This document shows positions 43,886-51,272 of a stretch of DNA of 64,000 nt, in pieces. The translations under genes and the position numbers were made by a program. Within the stretch, counting starts at the first letter, position 1. Each line of letters starts with the position of its first letter. The stretch spans positions 124,001-188,000 of the forward strand of contig NZ_OLMK01000050.1 of assembly GCF_900290235.1 (NCBI RefSeq), given 5' to 3'. Below the pieces are notes generated by a model that saw only the letters and a list, made by a program, of their open reading frames with translations, searched no databases and had not been told where the DNA came from. The stretch comes from Streptomyces sp. MA5143a. GTDB lineage: Bacteria > Actinomycetota > Actinomycetes > Streptomycetales > Streptomycetaceae.

Positions 43886-44109
43886 CTGTGTCCGGGGCGG
43901 CCGGGCTCCCCCTTCTGTTCACTTTCCCGCCCACCCCTCTGTTCACTTTCCCGCCCACCCCCCTTTGTTCCGGGTGGGAACAATGGGTACGGTCTGTCTG
44001 TCCACGGGACGGTCGGTCGGCTGCCGACGGCCCGGGGGCGGTTAGGCTCTAGTCGCAAGGCCCAAGCGGCCCCGCACAACCAGCGTCACATCCCATGAAG
44101 GAGATGCTC
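43886..44109 (+). promoter_or_regulatory. Upstream region of eno with a 24-base direct repeat and an inverted repeat
   Basis: The segment tgttcactttcccgcccacc occurs twice in succession (about 43915 and 43939). Right after it, TTGTTCC-N5-GGAACAA forms a seven-base inverted repeat at 43965-43983. These are candidate control elements for enolase. A -10 box was not assigned. Confidence 0.45.
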
Positions 44110-45390
44110 GTGCCGTCCATCGACGTCGTCGTAGCCCGGGAAATCCTCGACTCGCGAGGCAACCCCACCGTCGAGGTCGAGGTCGGCCTCGACGACGGCA
44201 GCACGGGTCGTGCCGCCGTTCCGTCCGGCGCCTCCACCGGTGCCTTCGAAGCCATCGAGCTGCGGGACGGCGACCCCAATCGCTACCTCGGCAAGGGTGT
44301 CGAGAAGGCCGTCCTCGCCGTGATCGAGCAGATCGGCCCGGAGCTCGTCGGCTACGACGCCACCGAGCAGCGCCTGATCGACCAGGCCATGTTCGACCTG
44401 GACGCCACCGACAACAAGGGTTCCCTCGGCGCCAACGCCATCCTCGGCGTCTCCCTCGCCGTCGCCCACGCCGCCTCCGAGGCCAGCGACCTCCCGCTCT
44501 TCCGCTACCTGGGCGGCCCGAACGCGCACCTGCTGCCCGTTCCGATGATGAACATCCTGAACGGCGGCTCGCACGCCGACTCCAACGTGGACATCCAGGA
44601 GTTCATGATCGCCCCCATCGGCGCGGAGTCGTTCTCCGAGGCCCTGCGCTGGGGCGCCGAGGTCTACCACACCCTCAAGAAGGTGCTGAAGACCAAGGGC
44701 CTGTCCACCGGCCTCGGCGACGAGGGCGGCTTCGCCCCGAACCTGGAGTCCAACCGCGCCGCCCTCGACCTCATCCTCGAGGCCATCAAGGAGGCCGGCT
44801 ACACCCCCGGCGAGCAGATCGCCCTCGCGCTGGACGTCGCCGCCTCCGAGTTCTACAAGGACGGCGTCTACACCTTCGAGGGCAAGGAGCGCTCCGCCGC
44901 CGAGATGACGGAGTACTACGCCGACCTCGTCGCGTCGTACCCGCTCGTCTCCATCGAGGACCCGCTGTTCGAGGACGACTGGGCCGGCTGGAACACCATC
45001 ACCGAGAAGCTGGGCGACAAGGTCCAGATCGTCGGCGACGACCTCTTCGTCACCAACCCCGAGCGCCTCGCCCGCGGTATCGAGGAGGGCTCGGCCAACG
45101 CCCTGCTCGTCAAGGTCAACCAGATCGGCTCGCTGACCGAGACCCTGGACGCCGTCGAGATGGCCCAGCGCAACGGCTTCAAGTGCATGATGTCCCACCG
45201 CTCCGGCGAGACCGAGGACGTCACCATCGCCGACCTCGCCGTCGCCGTGAACTGCGGCCAGATCAAGACCGGCGCCCCGGCCCGCTCGGACCGCGTCGCC
45301 AAGTACAACCAGCTGCTGCGCATCGAGGAGATCCTCGACGACGCCGCGGTGTACGCCGGCCGCAGCGCCTTCCCGCGCTTCAAGGGCTGA
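44110..45390 (+). CDS. eno: Enolase
   Basis: Enolase converts 2-phosphoglycerate to phosphoenolpyruvate in glycolysis and also belongs to the degradosome. GTG 44110 gives 426 residues (VPSIDVVVAREILDSRGNPT); AAGGAG lies six bases upstream, which rules against the nearer ATG codons. Signatures are PSGASTGAFEA, the Mg-binding acids in ALDVAASEF, SIEDPLFEDDWAGW and VGDDLFVTN, the catalytic Lys in LLVKVNQIGS, and the family signature CMMSHRSGETEDVTIADL. The last three codons and stop lie inside a 50-base tandem repeat. Confidence 0.97.
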   Translation: MPSIDVVVAREILDSRGNPTVEVEVGLDDGSTGRAAVPSGASTGAFEAIELRDGDPNRYLGKGVEKAVLAVIEQIGPELVGYDATEQRLIDQAMFDLDATDNKGSLGANAILGVSLAVAHAASEASDLPLFRYLGGPNAHLLPVPMMNILNGGSHADSNVDIQEFMIAPIGAESFSEALRWGAEVYHTLKKVLKTKGLSTGLGDEGGFAPNLESNRAALDLILEAIKEAGYTPGEQIALALDVAASEFYKDGVYTFEGKERSAAEMTEYYADLVASYPLVSIEDPLFEDDWAGWNTITEKLGDKVQIVGDDLFVTNPERLARGIEEGSANALLVKVNQIGSLTETLDAVEMAQRNGFKCMMSHRSGETEDVTIADLAVAVNCGQIKTGAPARSDRVAKYNQLLRIEEILDDAAVYAGRSAFPRFKG

Positions 45391-45492
45391 CCTGCCTTCC
45401 CGGCGTCCGCTCTGCGGACCACGGGCACAGCAAGGGCTGACCTGCCTTCCCGGCGTCCGCTCTGCGGACCACGGGCACAGCAAGGGCTGACC
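45381..45492 (+). repeat. 50-base tandem duplication starting in the enolase stop region
   Basis: Units start at 45381, 45431 and (partial, about 12 bases) 45481 with an exact 50-base period, and the first two are identical. Each unit begins caagggctga, so the Lys-Gly-stop end of enolase is recreated three times. Each full unit contains the small hairpin gtccgc-tct-gcggac, probably a duplicated terminator. Confidence 0.92.
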
Positions 45493-45597
45493 CCGTAGGG
45501 CGGCAGTAGGAAGCGTCGCACGTACGTCCCCGTACCCGGTCCCGTACCGTGTGCGGGGACGTACGCACGTAGGGCCCGTAGGAAGGGGAAGTGGGAC

Positions 45598-46074
45598 ATG
45601 CCCGTGAAGGACCGGGACCGTTTCTCCACCGCGACCCGGCTGAAGCTGCTCGGCGAGCAGACGGCCGCCCGGGTCTACCGCTCCCAGACCCGGCGCCAGG
45701 CCCGCCGCTCCCGGCTCACCGGCCGGGCCGCGCTGCTCGCCCTCGTCCTCTGCTCGATGATCGTGGCCCTCGCCTATCCCATAAGGCAGTACGTCTCCCA
45801 GCGTGCCGAGATCGCCGACATGCGGCGCCAGCGCCAGGAGGCGCGCGAGCGCGTCGAGGAGCTGCGCGACCTCAAGGCGCGCTGGCAGGACGACGCGTAC
45901 GCCGAGCAGCGCATCCGGGAGCGGCTGCACTACGTCATGCCGGGCGAGACCGGCTACACCATGATCGACCCGGACGCGGCGAAGCAGTCCCGCACGACGC
46001 AGGGGGCGGCCCACCTCCCCTGGTACACCAACGTCTGGGACGGGGTCGACAAGGCCGACGCCGCCGCCCAGTAA
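45598..46074 (+). CDS. divIC: Septum formation initiator family protein DivIC/FtsB
   Basis: This small bitopic division protein joins FtsL and FtsQ/DivIB at sporulation septa. The 158-residue reading from ATG 45598 has a basic cytoplasmic head, one membrane helix (AALLALVLCSMIVALAYPI), a coiled coil (QRAEIADMRRQRQEARERVEELRDLKARW), and the family end motif ERLHYVMPGETGYTMI. Position directly after eno is the normal actinobacterial arrangement. The genes for DUF501 and Ppx follow closely, so an operon is likely. Confidence 0.92.
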   Translation: MPVKDRDRFSTATRLKLLGEQTAARVYRSQTRRQARRSRLTGRAALLALVLCSMIVALAYPIRQYVSQRAEIADMRRQRQEARERVEELRDLKARWQDDAYAEQRIRERLHYVMPGETGYTMIDPDAAKQSRTTQGAAHLPWYTNVWDGVDKADAAAQ

Positions 46075-46107
46075 CCGACCAGAGCTCCAGAGGACTTACG
46101 TACAGGT

Positions 46108-46713
46108 ATGGACACGCCCCCGCCCTCCACCCCGCGCACCGAGCCCACCGACGCGGACGTCGAGGCCTTCCAGCAGCAGCTCGGACGCCCGCCGCGCGGA
46201 CTGCGCGCGATCGCGCACCGCTGCCCGTGCGGGCAGCCGGACGTCGTCGAGACGGCGCCGCGCCTGCCGGACGGGACGCCGTTCCCGACGACGTACTACC
46301 TGACGTGTCCGCGGGCCGCCTCCGCGATCGGCACGCTGGAGGCGAACGGCGTGATGAAGGAGATGACGGAGCGGCTGGCGACGGACTCCGAACTCGCCGC
46401 CGCCTACCGGGCCGCCCACGAGGACTACATCGCCCGCCGGGACGAGATCGAGGTCCTGGAGGGCTTCCCGAGCGCGGGTGGCATGCCGGACCGGGTGAAG
46501 TGCCTGCACGTCCTCGTGGCGCACTCGCTGGCCGCCGGCCCCGGGGTGAACCCGCTGGGCGACGAGGCGATCGCGATGCTGCCGGAGTGGTGGGCGAAGG
46601 GACCGTGCGTGGTTCCCGCGGGGCCGCCGGCAGGTGAGGGCTGGGATGTGGACGCGAGCGAGTCCGGCTACTTCGCGTCCAAGCCCGTCGACCCGGAGGA
46701 GGACGCCCAGTGA
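46108..46713 (+). CDS. DUF501 family protein
   Basis: The 201-residue cytosolic protein of unknown role belongs to DUF501, shown by AFQQQLGRPPRGLRAIAHRCPCGQPDVVETAPRLPDGTPFPTTYYLTCPRA and by MPDRVKCLHVLVAHSLAAGPGVNPLGDEA. The conserved Cys and His residues (CPCG, CLH) may bind a metal. It lies between divIC and the ppx gene as in most actinobacteria, and its stop overlaps the next GTG by four bases. Confidence 0.9.
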   Translation: MDTPPPSTPRTEPTDADVEAFQQQLGRPPRGLRAIAHRCPCGQPDVVETAPRLPDGTPFPTTYYLTCPRAASAIGTLEANGVMKEMTERLATDSELAAAYRAAHEDYIARRDEIEVLEGFPSAGGMPDRVKCLHVLVAHSLAAGPGVNPLGDEAIAMLPEWWAKGPCVVPAGPPAGEGWDVDASESGYFASKPVDPEEDAQ

Positions 46714-47651
46714 CCCGTGTCGCCGCCATCGACTGCGGTACCAACTCCATCCGGCTGCTCGTCGCGGACGCCGACCCCGCCTCGGGTGAACTTGTCGATC
46801 TGGAGCGCCGGATGACGATCGTCCGGCTCGGCCAGGGCGTCGACCGCACGGGCCGGCTGGCGCCCGAGGCGCTGCAAAGGACGTTCGCCGCGTGCCGGGA
46901 GTACGCGGCGGTCATCAAGGAACTGGGCGCCGAGCGGCTGCGGTTCGTCGCGACGTCCGCCTCGCGGGACGCGGAGAACAGGGACGAGTTCGTCCGGGGC
47001 GTCATGGACATCCTCGGGGTCGAGCCCGAGGTGATCTCCGGTGACCAGGAGGCCGAGTTCTCCTTCACCGGCGCCACCAAGGAGCTGCTGGGCCGGGACG
47101 ATCTGGTCAAGCCGTTCCTGGTGGTGGACATCGGCGGCGGCTCCACGGAGTTCGTCGTCGGCGACGACCACGTGCGCGCCGCGCGCTCCGTGGACATCGG
47201 CTGCGTGCGGATGACGGAGCGCCACCTCGTCCGGGACGGCGCCGTCGTCGATCCCCCCGGCCCCGAGGAGATCGCGGCCGTCCGCGCCGACATCGAGGCC
47301 GCCCTGGACCTCGCGGAGCGGACCGTGCCGCTGCGCGAGGCGCACACCCTCGTGGGGCTCGCCGGCTCGGTCACGACGCTGTCCGCGATCGCCCAGGACC
47401 TCCCCGCGTACGACTCGACGGCCATCCACCACTCCCGGGTCCCCTACGAGCGCGTCCGGGACATCACCGAGGGGCTGCTGCGCTCCACGCACGCCGAGCG
47501 GGCCGCGATCCCGTCGATGCACCCCGGCCGGGTGGACGTGATCGCTGCCGGCGCGCTCGTCCTGCTCGCCATCATGGAGCGGATCGGGGCCGCGGAGGTC
47601 GTGGTGAGCGAGCACGACATCCTCGACGGAATCGCCTGGTCCGTCGCGTAG
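46710..47651 (+). CDS. Exopolyphosphatase / (p)ppGpp phosphatase, Ppx/GppA family
   Basis: The 313-residue protein hydrolyses polyphosphate or pppGpp. GTG 46710 overlaps the DUF501 stop. The actin-like ATPase fold shows phosphate-1 motif VAAIDCGTNSIRLLVAD, phosphate-2 VVDIGGGSTEFVVG, and adenosine-like motif LVGLAGSVTTLSAIA. It is of the short actinobacterial type without the C-terminal HD domain. Substrate preference cannot be judged from sequence alone. Confidence 0.92.
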   Translation: MTRVAAIDCGTNSIRLLVADADPASGELVDLERRMTIVRLGQGVDRTGRLAPEALQRTFAACREYAAVIKELGAERLRFVATSASRDAENRDEFVRGVMDILGVEPEVISGDQEAEFSFTGATKELLGRDDLVKPFLVVDIGGGSTEFVVGDDHVRAARSVDIGCVRMTERHLVRDGAVVDPPGPEEIAAVRADIEAALDLAERTVPLREAHTLVGLAGSVTTLSAIAQDLPAYDSTAIHHSRVPYERVRDITEGLLRSTHAERAAIPSMHPGRVDVIAAGALVLLAIMERIGAAEVVVSEHDILDGIAWSVA

Positions 47652-47763
47652 CGCAGCGCCGGAAAACGAGTGCCCTCCCGGCGGGGTCGGGGCGCTTGTG
47701 AGGACCTGTTTACTACTCGCCGGTAGTCTCGGTTGAGCTGTTCGGATAACGTATGAGCGCCTC

Positions 47764-47787
47764 CGAGGGGTGCTCGGGCACCCCTCG
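47764..47787. terminator. Hairpin between ppx and ndh
   Basis: A perfect ten-base stem (CGAGGGGTGC with GCACCCCTCG) and four-base loop lie 112 bases after the ppx stop. There is no U-run. Confidence 0.55.
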
Positions 47788-47808
47788 TTGACGCACCGCC
47801 GGGAAACT

Positions 47809-47826
47809 TCGTGAAGTTCTTCACAA
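47809..47826. promoter_or_regulatory. Rex operator (ROP) upstream of ndh
   Basis: TCGTGAAGTTCTTCACAA matches the Rex consensus TTGTGAANNNNTTCACAA at 13 of 14 defined positions. Rex senses the NADH/NAD+ ratio and represses respiratory genes in Streptomyces. The site is about 320 bases ahead of the ndh start, so the transcript start must lie well upstream. Confidence 0.75.
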
Positions 47827-48145
47827 GAGAATCGGCCCTGTTGGGCGACCTTTTGAGGCTGTGCAGAGCCTTCGGGGGCTCCAAGGGGTCCAGAGGGTGC
47901 CTCCGAACGGCCTCCGGGGGGTACTCGTCCGAGTGAAAACCGGGGCCCGATCGGAGTGTCGGCGAGGGGTCCGCGGAGCCGGAAGGGCAGTTCACGCGGC
48001 ATTGACAACGGTCGGCCGTACGGTGGGGTTCCCCTGGCGGACGACAACCTGGAAGACGAGGGCCGCGCAGTGTAGCAGAGGGCCTGGGGAAGCTTGTGAA
48101 GGGGCGCACGAGCACCCCCCGGATGGCGGGTACATACTCGATGGC

Positions 48146-49531
48146 ATGAGCACCACGGAGCGTCCCAGGATCCTCGTAGTAGGCGGTGGGTACGTAGGCC
48201 TGTACGCAGCTCGGCGCATCCTCAAGAAGATGCGCTACGGAGAGGCGACCGTCACGGTCGTCGACCCCCGGTCGTACATGACCTACCAGCCCTTCCTCCC
48301 CGAAGCCGCCGCCGGCAGCATCTCCCCGCGGCATGTCGTCGTCCCGCTGCGACGCGTGCTGCCCAAGGCGGAGGTCCTCACCGGTCGGGTCACCACCATC
48401 GACCAGGACCGCAAGGTCGCCACCGTCGCGCCGCTGGTCGGCGAGGCGTACGAGCTGCCCTTCGACTACCTGGTGATCGCGCTCGGCGCCGTCTCCCGCA
48501 CCTTCCCGATCCCCGGCCTCGCCGAGCAGGGCATCGGCATGAAGGGCATCGAGGAGGCCATCGGTCTGCGCAACCACGTGCTGGAGCAGCTCGACAAGGC
48601 CGACTCCACGACCGACGAGGACGTCCGCCGCAAGGCGCTGACCTTCGTCTTCGTGGGCGGTGGCTTCGCCGGCGCGGAGACCATCGGCGAGGTCGAGGAC
48701 ATGGCCCGCGACGCCGCGAAGTACTACAAGAGCGTGTCCCGCGAGGACATGCGGTTCGTGCTCGTCGACGCCGCCGACAAGATCCTCCCCGAGGTCGGCC
48801 CGAAGCTCGGCACGTACGGCAAGGAGCACCTGGAGGGCCGTGGGGTCGAGGTCTACCTCAACACCTCCATGGAGTCCTGCGTCGACGGCCACGTCGTGCT
48901 GAAGAACGGCCTGGAGGTCGACTCCAACACGATCGTCTGGACCGCCGGCGTCAAGCCGAACCCGGTCCTCTCCCGCTACGGTCTGCCGCTCGGCCCCCGC
49001 GGCCACGTGGACACCGCCCCGACCCTCCAGGTCCAGGGCACGGACTACATCTGGGCCGCCGGCGACAACGCGCAGGTCCCGGACGTCGCCGCCCGCAAGG
49101 CCGGCGTCGAGAACGCCTGGTGCCCGCCGAACGCGCAGCACGCGCTGCGTCAGGCGAAGGTCCTCGGCGACAACGTGGTCTCCGGTATGCGGGGCTTCCC
49201 GCAGAAGGAGTACGCGCACTCCAACAAGGGCGCGGTGGCGGGTCTCGGCCTGCACAAGGGCGTCGCGATGATCGTCATGGGCAAGATGAAGATCAAGCTC
49301 AAGGGTCGTCTCGCCTGGTACATGCACCGTGGCTACCACGGGCTGGCCATGCCGACGTGGAACCGCAAGATCCGGGTCTTCGCGGACTGGACGCTCGCGA
49401 TGTTCCTCAAGCGTGAGGTGGTCTCGCTGGGCGCCATCGAGACCCCGCGTGAGGAGTTCTACGAGGCGGCCAAGCCGGCGCCCGTCGCTGCCGCTCCGGC
49501 TAAGACCGAGGAGAAGGCCAAGGCCTCCTGA
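48146..49531 (+). CDS. ndh: Type II NADH dehydrogenase (non-proton-pumping)
   Basis: The 461-residue flavoenzyme passes electrons from NADH to menaquinone. ATG 48146 (MSTTERPRILVVGGGYVGLY) is in the frame of the FAD motif GGGYVGLYAARR; an ATG five bases earlier is out of frame. The NADH motif is FVFVGGGFAGAETIGEVED, and YIWAAGDNAQVPD is the second FAD contact. The C-terminal amphipathic region (KIKLKGRLAWYMHRGYHGLAMPTWNRKIRVFADW) binds the membrane. The tail is Ala/Pro/Lys-rich. A Rex site upstream indicates redox control. Confidence 0.95.
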   Translation: MSTTERPRILVVGGGYVGLYAARRILKKMRYGEATVTVVDPRSYMTYQPFLPEAAAGSISPRHVVVPLRRVLPKAEVLTGRVTTIDQDRKVATVAPLVGEAYELPFDYLVIALGAVSRTFPIPGLAEQGIGMKGIEEAIGLRNHVLEQLDKADSTTDEDVRRKALTFVFVGGGFAGAETIGEVEDMARDAAKYYKSVSREDMRFVLVDAADKILPEVGPKLGTYGKEHLEGRGVEVYLNTSMESCVDGHVVLKNGLEVDSNTIVWTAGVKPNPVLSRYGLPLGPRGHVDTAPTLQVQGTDYIWAAGDNAQVPDVAARKAGVENAWCPPNAQHALRQAKVLGDNVVSGMRGFPQKEYAHSNKGAVAGLGLHKGVAMIVMGKMKIKLKGRLAWYMHRGYHGLAMPTWNRKIRVFADWTLAMFLKREVVSLGAIETPREEFYEAAKPAPVAAAPAKTEEKAKAS

Positions 49532-49558
49532 CCTCTGTCGGTCACCTCTTTGCTCGAC

Positions 49559-49605
49559 CCGAAGGACCTTCCGCCATCCGTGGTGCGGGGGGTCCTTCGG
49601 CGTTT
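49559..49605 (+). terminator. Terminator after ndh
   Basis: The ten-base arms CCGAAGGACC (49559-49568) and GGTCCTTCGG (49591-49600) are complementary, with a partly paired loop, followed by cgttt. It begins 28 bases after the ndh stop. Confidence 0.75.
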
Positions 49606-49670
49606 CCGGGGGCGCCCAATAGCTCGGGGGCGCGCTGTCGGTTCGGCGGGTGCGGGTGCGTTGTGGTTTC

Positions 49671-49781
49671 TCGCGCAGTTCCCCGCGCCCCTGAAAAGCG
49701 TCCGGGGCTGCGCCCCGTGCTTTTCAGGATGACGGGGTGGGCCACAGGCCCAACCCTTCAGGGGCGCGGGGAACTGCGCGA
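49671..49781. repeat. 111-base inverted-repeat element with 25-base perfect arms
   Basis: Arms at 49671-49695 and 49757-49781 are perfect reverse complements. Inside lies a nested hairpin with GAAAAGC/GCTTTTC arms (49693-49725) around a gggg/cccc core. The arm sequence, with core cgcagttccccgcgcccctg, is a common intergenic repeat in Streptomyces; partial copies occur at 22213-22306. It has no coding capacity. Confidence 0.85.
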
Positions 49782-49900
49782 ACAACCCCCACTCACCCGC
49801 GGGCGAACAACACACCCCCTGACGGGACTACGGCGGAGCCCCGACCGTGTTTACCGTGGCGTTGGACATTCCGGGATCTGTTGTCACGGAGGTGTGCGCC

Positions 49901-51205
49901 ATGCAGGACGCCGCGTCGCGGCTGAAGACCCTGCTCGAGCAGGTGATCGGGACCCCGCTCCCGGTCCGGCTTCGGGCGTGGGACGGTTCGGAGGCCGGCC
50001 CCCCTCAGGCCCCCGCGCTGGTGGTACGGAACCGCAGGGCCCTGCGCCGGCTGCTGTGGAAGCCGGGAGAGCTGGGCCTCGCCCGCGCCTGGGTCGCCGG
50101 TGACCTGGGCGTCGAGGGGGACCTGTACGCCGTACTGGACCTGATGGCCGGGCATGTGTGGGAGCGGGACGACGACTCCCGGAGCCTCGCCGACGCCCTG
50201 CGGGACCCGGAGGCCCGCGCGGCCGTCCGGGGGCTGCTGAAGCTGGCCGGCCCCGCCGTGCTGGTGCCGCCCGAGCCACCCCGCGAGGAGGTGCGCAGAT
50301 CCCGTCATCTGCACACCAGACGCACCGACAAACGGGCCGTCAGCCACCACTACGACGTCGGCAACGACTTCTACGAGATCGTCCTCGGCCCGTCCATGGT
50401 GTACTCCTGCGCCTTCTGGGAGACCGACGACGGCACCACCACCCTCGAAACCGCCCAGCGCGACAAGCTCGACCTCATCTGCCGCAAGCTCGCCCTCGCA
50501 CCGGGGCAGCGCCTCCTCGACGTCGGCTGCGGCTGGGGCTCCATGGCCGTGCACGCCGCCCGCGAGTACGGCGTGCGCGTCGTCGGCGTCACCCTCTCCC
50601 AGGAACAGGCCGCGTACGCCCGCAAACGCGTCGCTGACGAGGGGCTGACCGACCGGATCGAGATCCGCGTCCAGGACTACCGGGACGTCACCGACGGGCC
50701 CTACGACGCCATCTCCTCCATCGGTATGGCCGAACACGTCGGCGCCGCCACGTACCTGGAGTACGCCGAGAACCTGTACGCCCTCCTCCGGCCCGGCGGA
50801 CGGCTCCTCAACCACCAGATCTCACGACGGCCGCAGTCCGACGAGAGCGCGTACTCCATCGACGGGTTCATCGACGCGTACGTCTTCCCCGACGGTGAAC
50901 TCGCCCCCATCGGCACCACCGTGACCCAGCTCGAACGCGCCGGGTTCGAGGTCCGCGACGTGGAGTCCCTGCGCGAGCACTACAACCTCACGCTGCGCGC
51001 CTGGGTCGCGAACCTCGAAGCCCAGTGGTCCCGGGCCGTCGCCCTCGCCGGACCCGGCCGGGCCCGCGTGTGGCGCCTGTACATGGCCGCCTGCGCCGTG
51101 GGCTTCGAACGCAACCGCCTCGGCGTCAACCAGGTGCTCGCCGTGCGGACGCCGGAAGGGGGTGCCTCGGGGCTGCCGCTCAGGACCCGCACCTGGGGCG
51201 GCTGA
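49901..51205 (+). CDS. cfa: Cyclopropane-fatty-acyl-phospholipid synthase
   Basis: The 434-residue enzyme adds a methylene group from SAM to unsaturated membrane lipids. ATG 49901 follows GGAGG at eight bases; an in-frame ATG further upstream lacks a site. The N-terminal lipid-binding part (ALRRLLWKPGELGLARAWVAGDLGVEGDLY) precedes the catalytic domain: SHHYDVGNDFYEIVLGPSMVYSCAFW, SAM motif LLDVGCGWGSMAVHAA, SSIGMAEHVGAATYLEY with the active-site acid, and YVFPDGELAPIG, REHYNLTLRAWVANLE. It is single-gene and convergent with the second ABC operon. Confidence 0.95.
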   Translation: MQDAASRLKTLLEQVIGTPLPVRLRAWDGSEAGPPQAPALVVRNRRALRRLLWKPGELGLARAWVAGDLGVEGDLYAVLDLMAGHVWERDDDSRSLADALRDPEARAAVRGLLKLAGPAVLVPPEPPREEVRRSRHLHTRRTDKRAVSHHYDVGNDFYEIVLGPSMVYSCAFWETDDGTTTLETAQRDKLDLICRKLALAPGQRLLDVGCGWGSMAVHAAREYGVRVVGVTLSQEQAAYARKRVADEGLTDRIEIRVQDYRDVTDGPYDAISSIGMAEHVGAATYLEYAENLYALLRPGGRLLNHQISRRPQSDESAYSIDGFIDAYVFPDGELAPIGTTVTQLERAGFEVRDVESLREHYNLTLRAWVANLEAQWSRAVALAGPGRARVWRLYMAACAVGFERNRLGVNQVLAVRTPEGGASGLPLRTRTWGG

Positions 51206-51217
51206 CCGCCCGTACGC

Positions 51218-51254
51218 CCGCGGGGCCCGTTCCGGGAAGGAACGGGCCCCGCGG
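51218..51254. terminator. Bidirectional hairpin between cfa and the second ABC operon
   Basis: A perfect 16-base stem (51218-51233 with 51239-51254) with a five-base loop lies between the convergent stops at 51205 and 51273. There is no U-run. Confidence 0.8.
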
Positions 51255-51272
51255 TCTGCCGTGGCGGCGCCG

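Larger units (their letters stand above)
47652..48145. other. Control region upstream of ndh
   Basis: No gene is seen in these 494 bases. They contain the terminator-like hairpin at 47764-47787, the Rex site at 47809-47826, and a TTGACA hexamer at 48002-48007 without a convincing -10 partner. Confidence 0.55.

Noticed and set aside
48002..48007. TTGACA as the ndh -35 box
   Set aside because: No acceptable -10 hexamer lies 16-18 bases downstream, so a promoter was not called.
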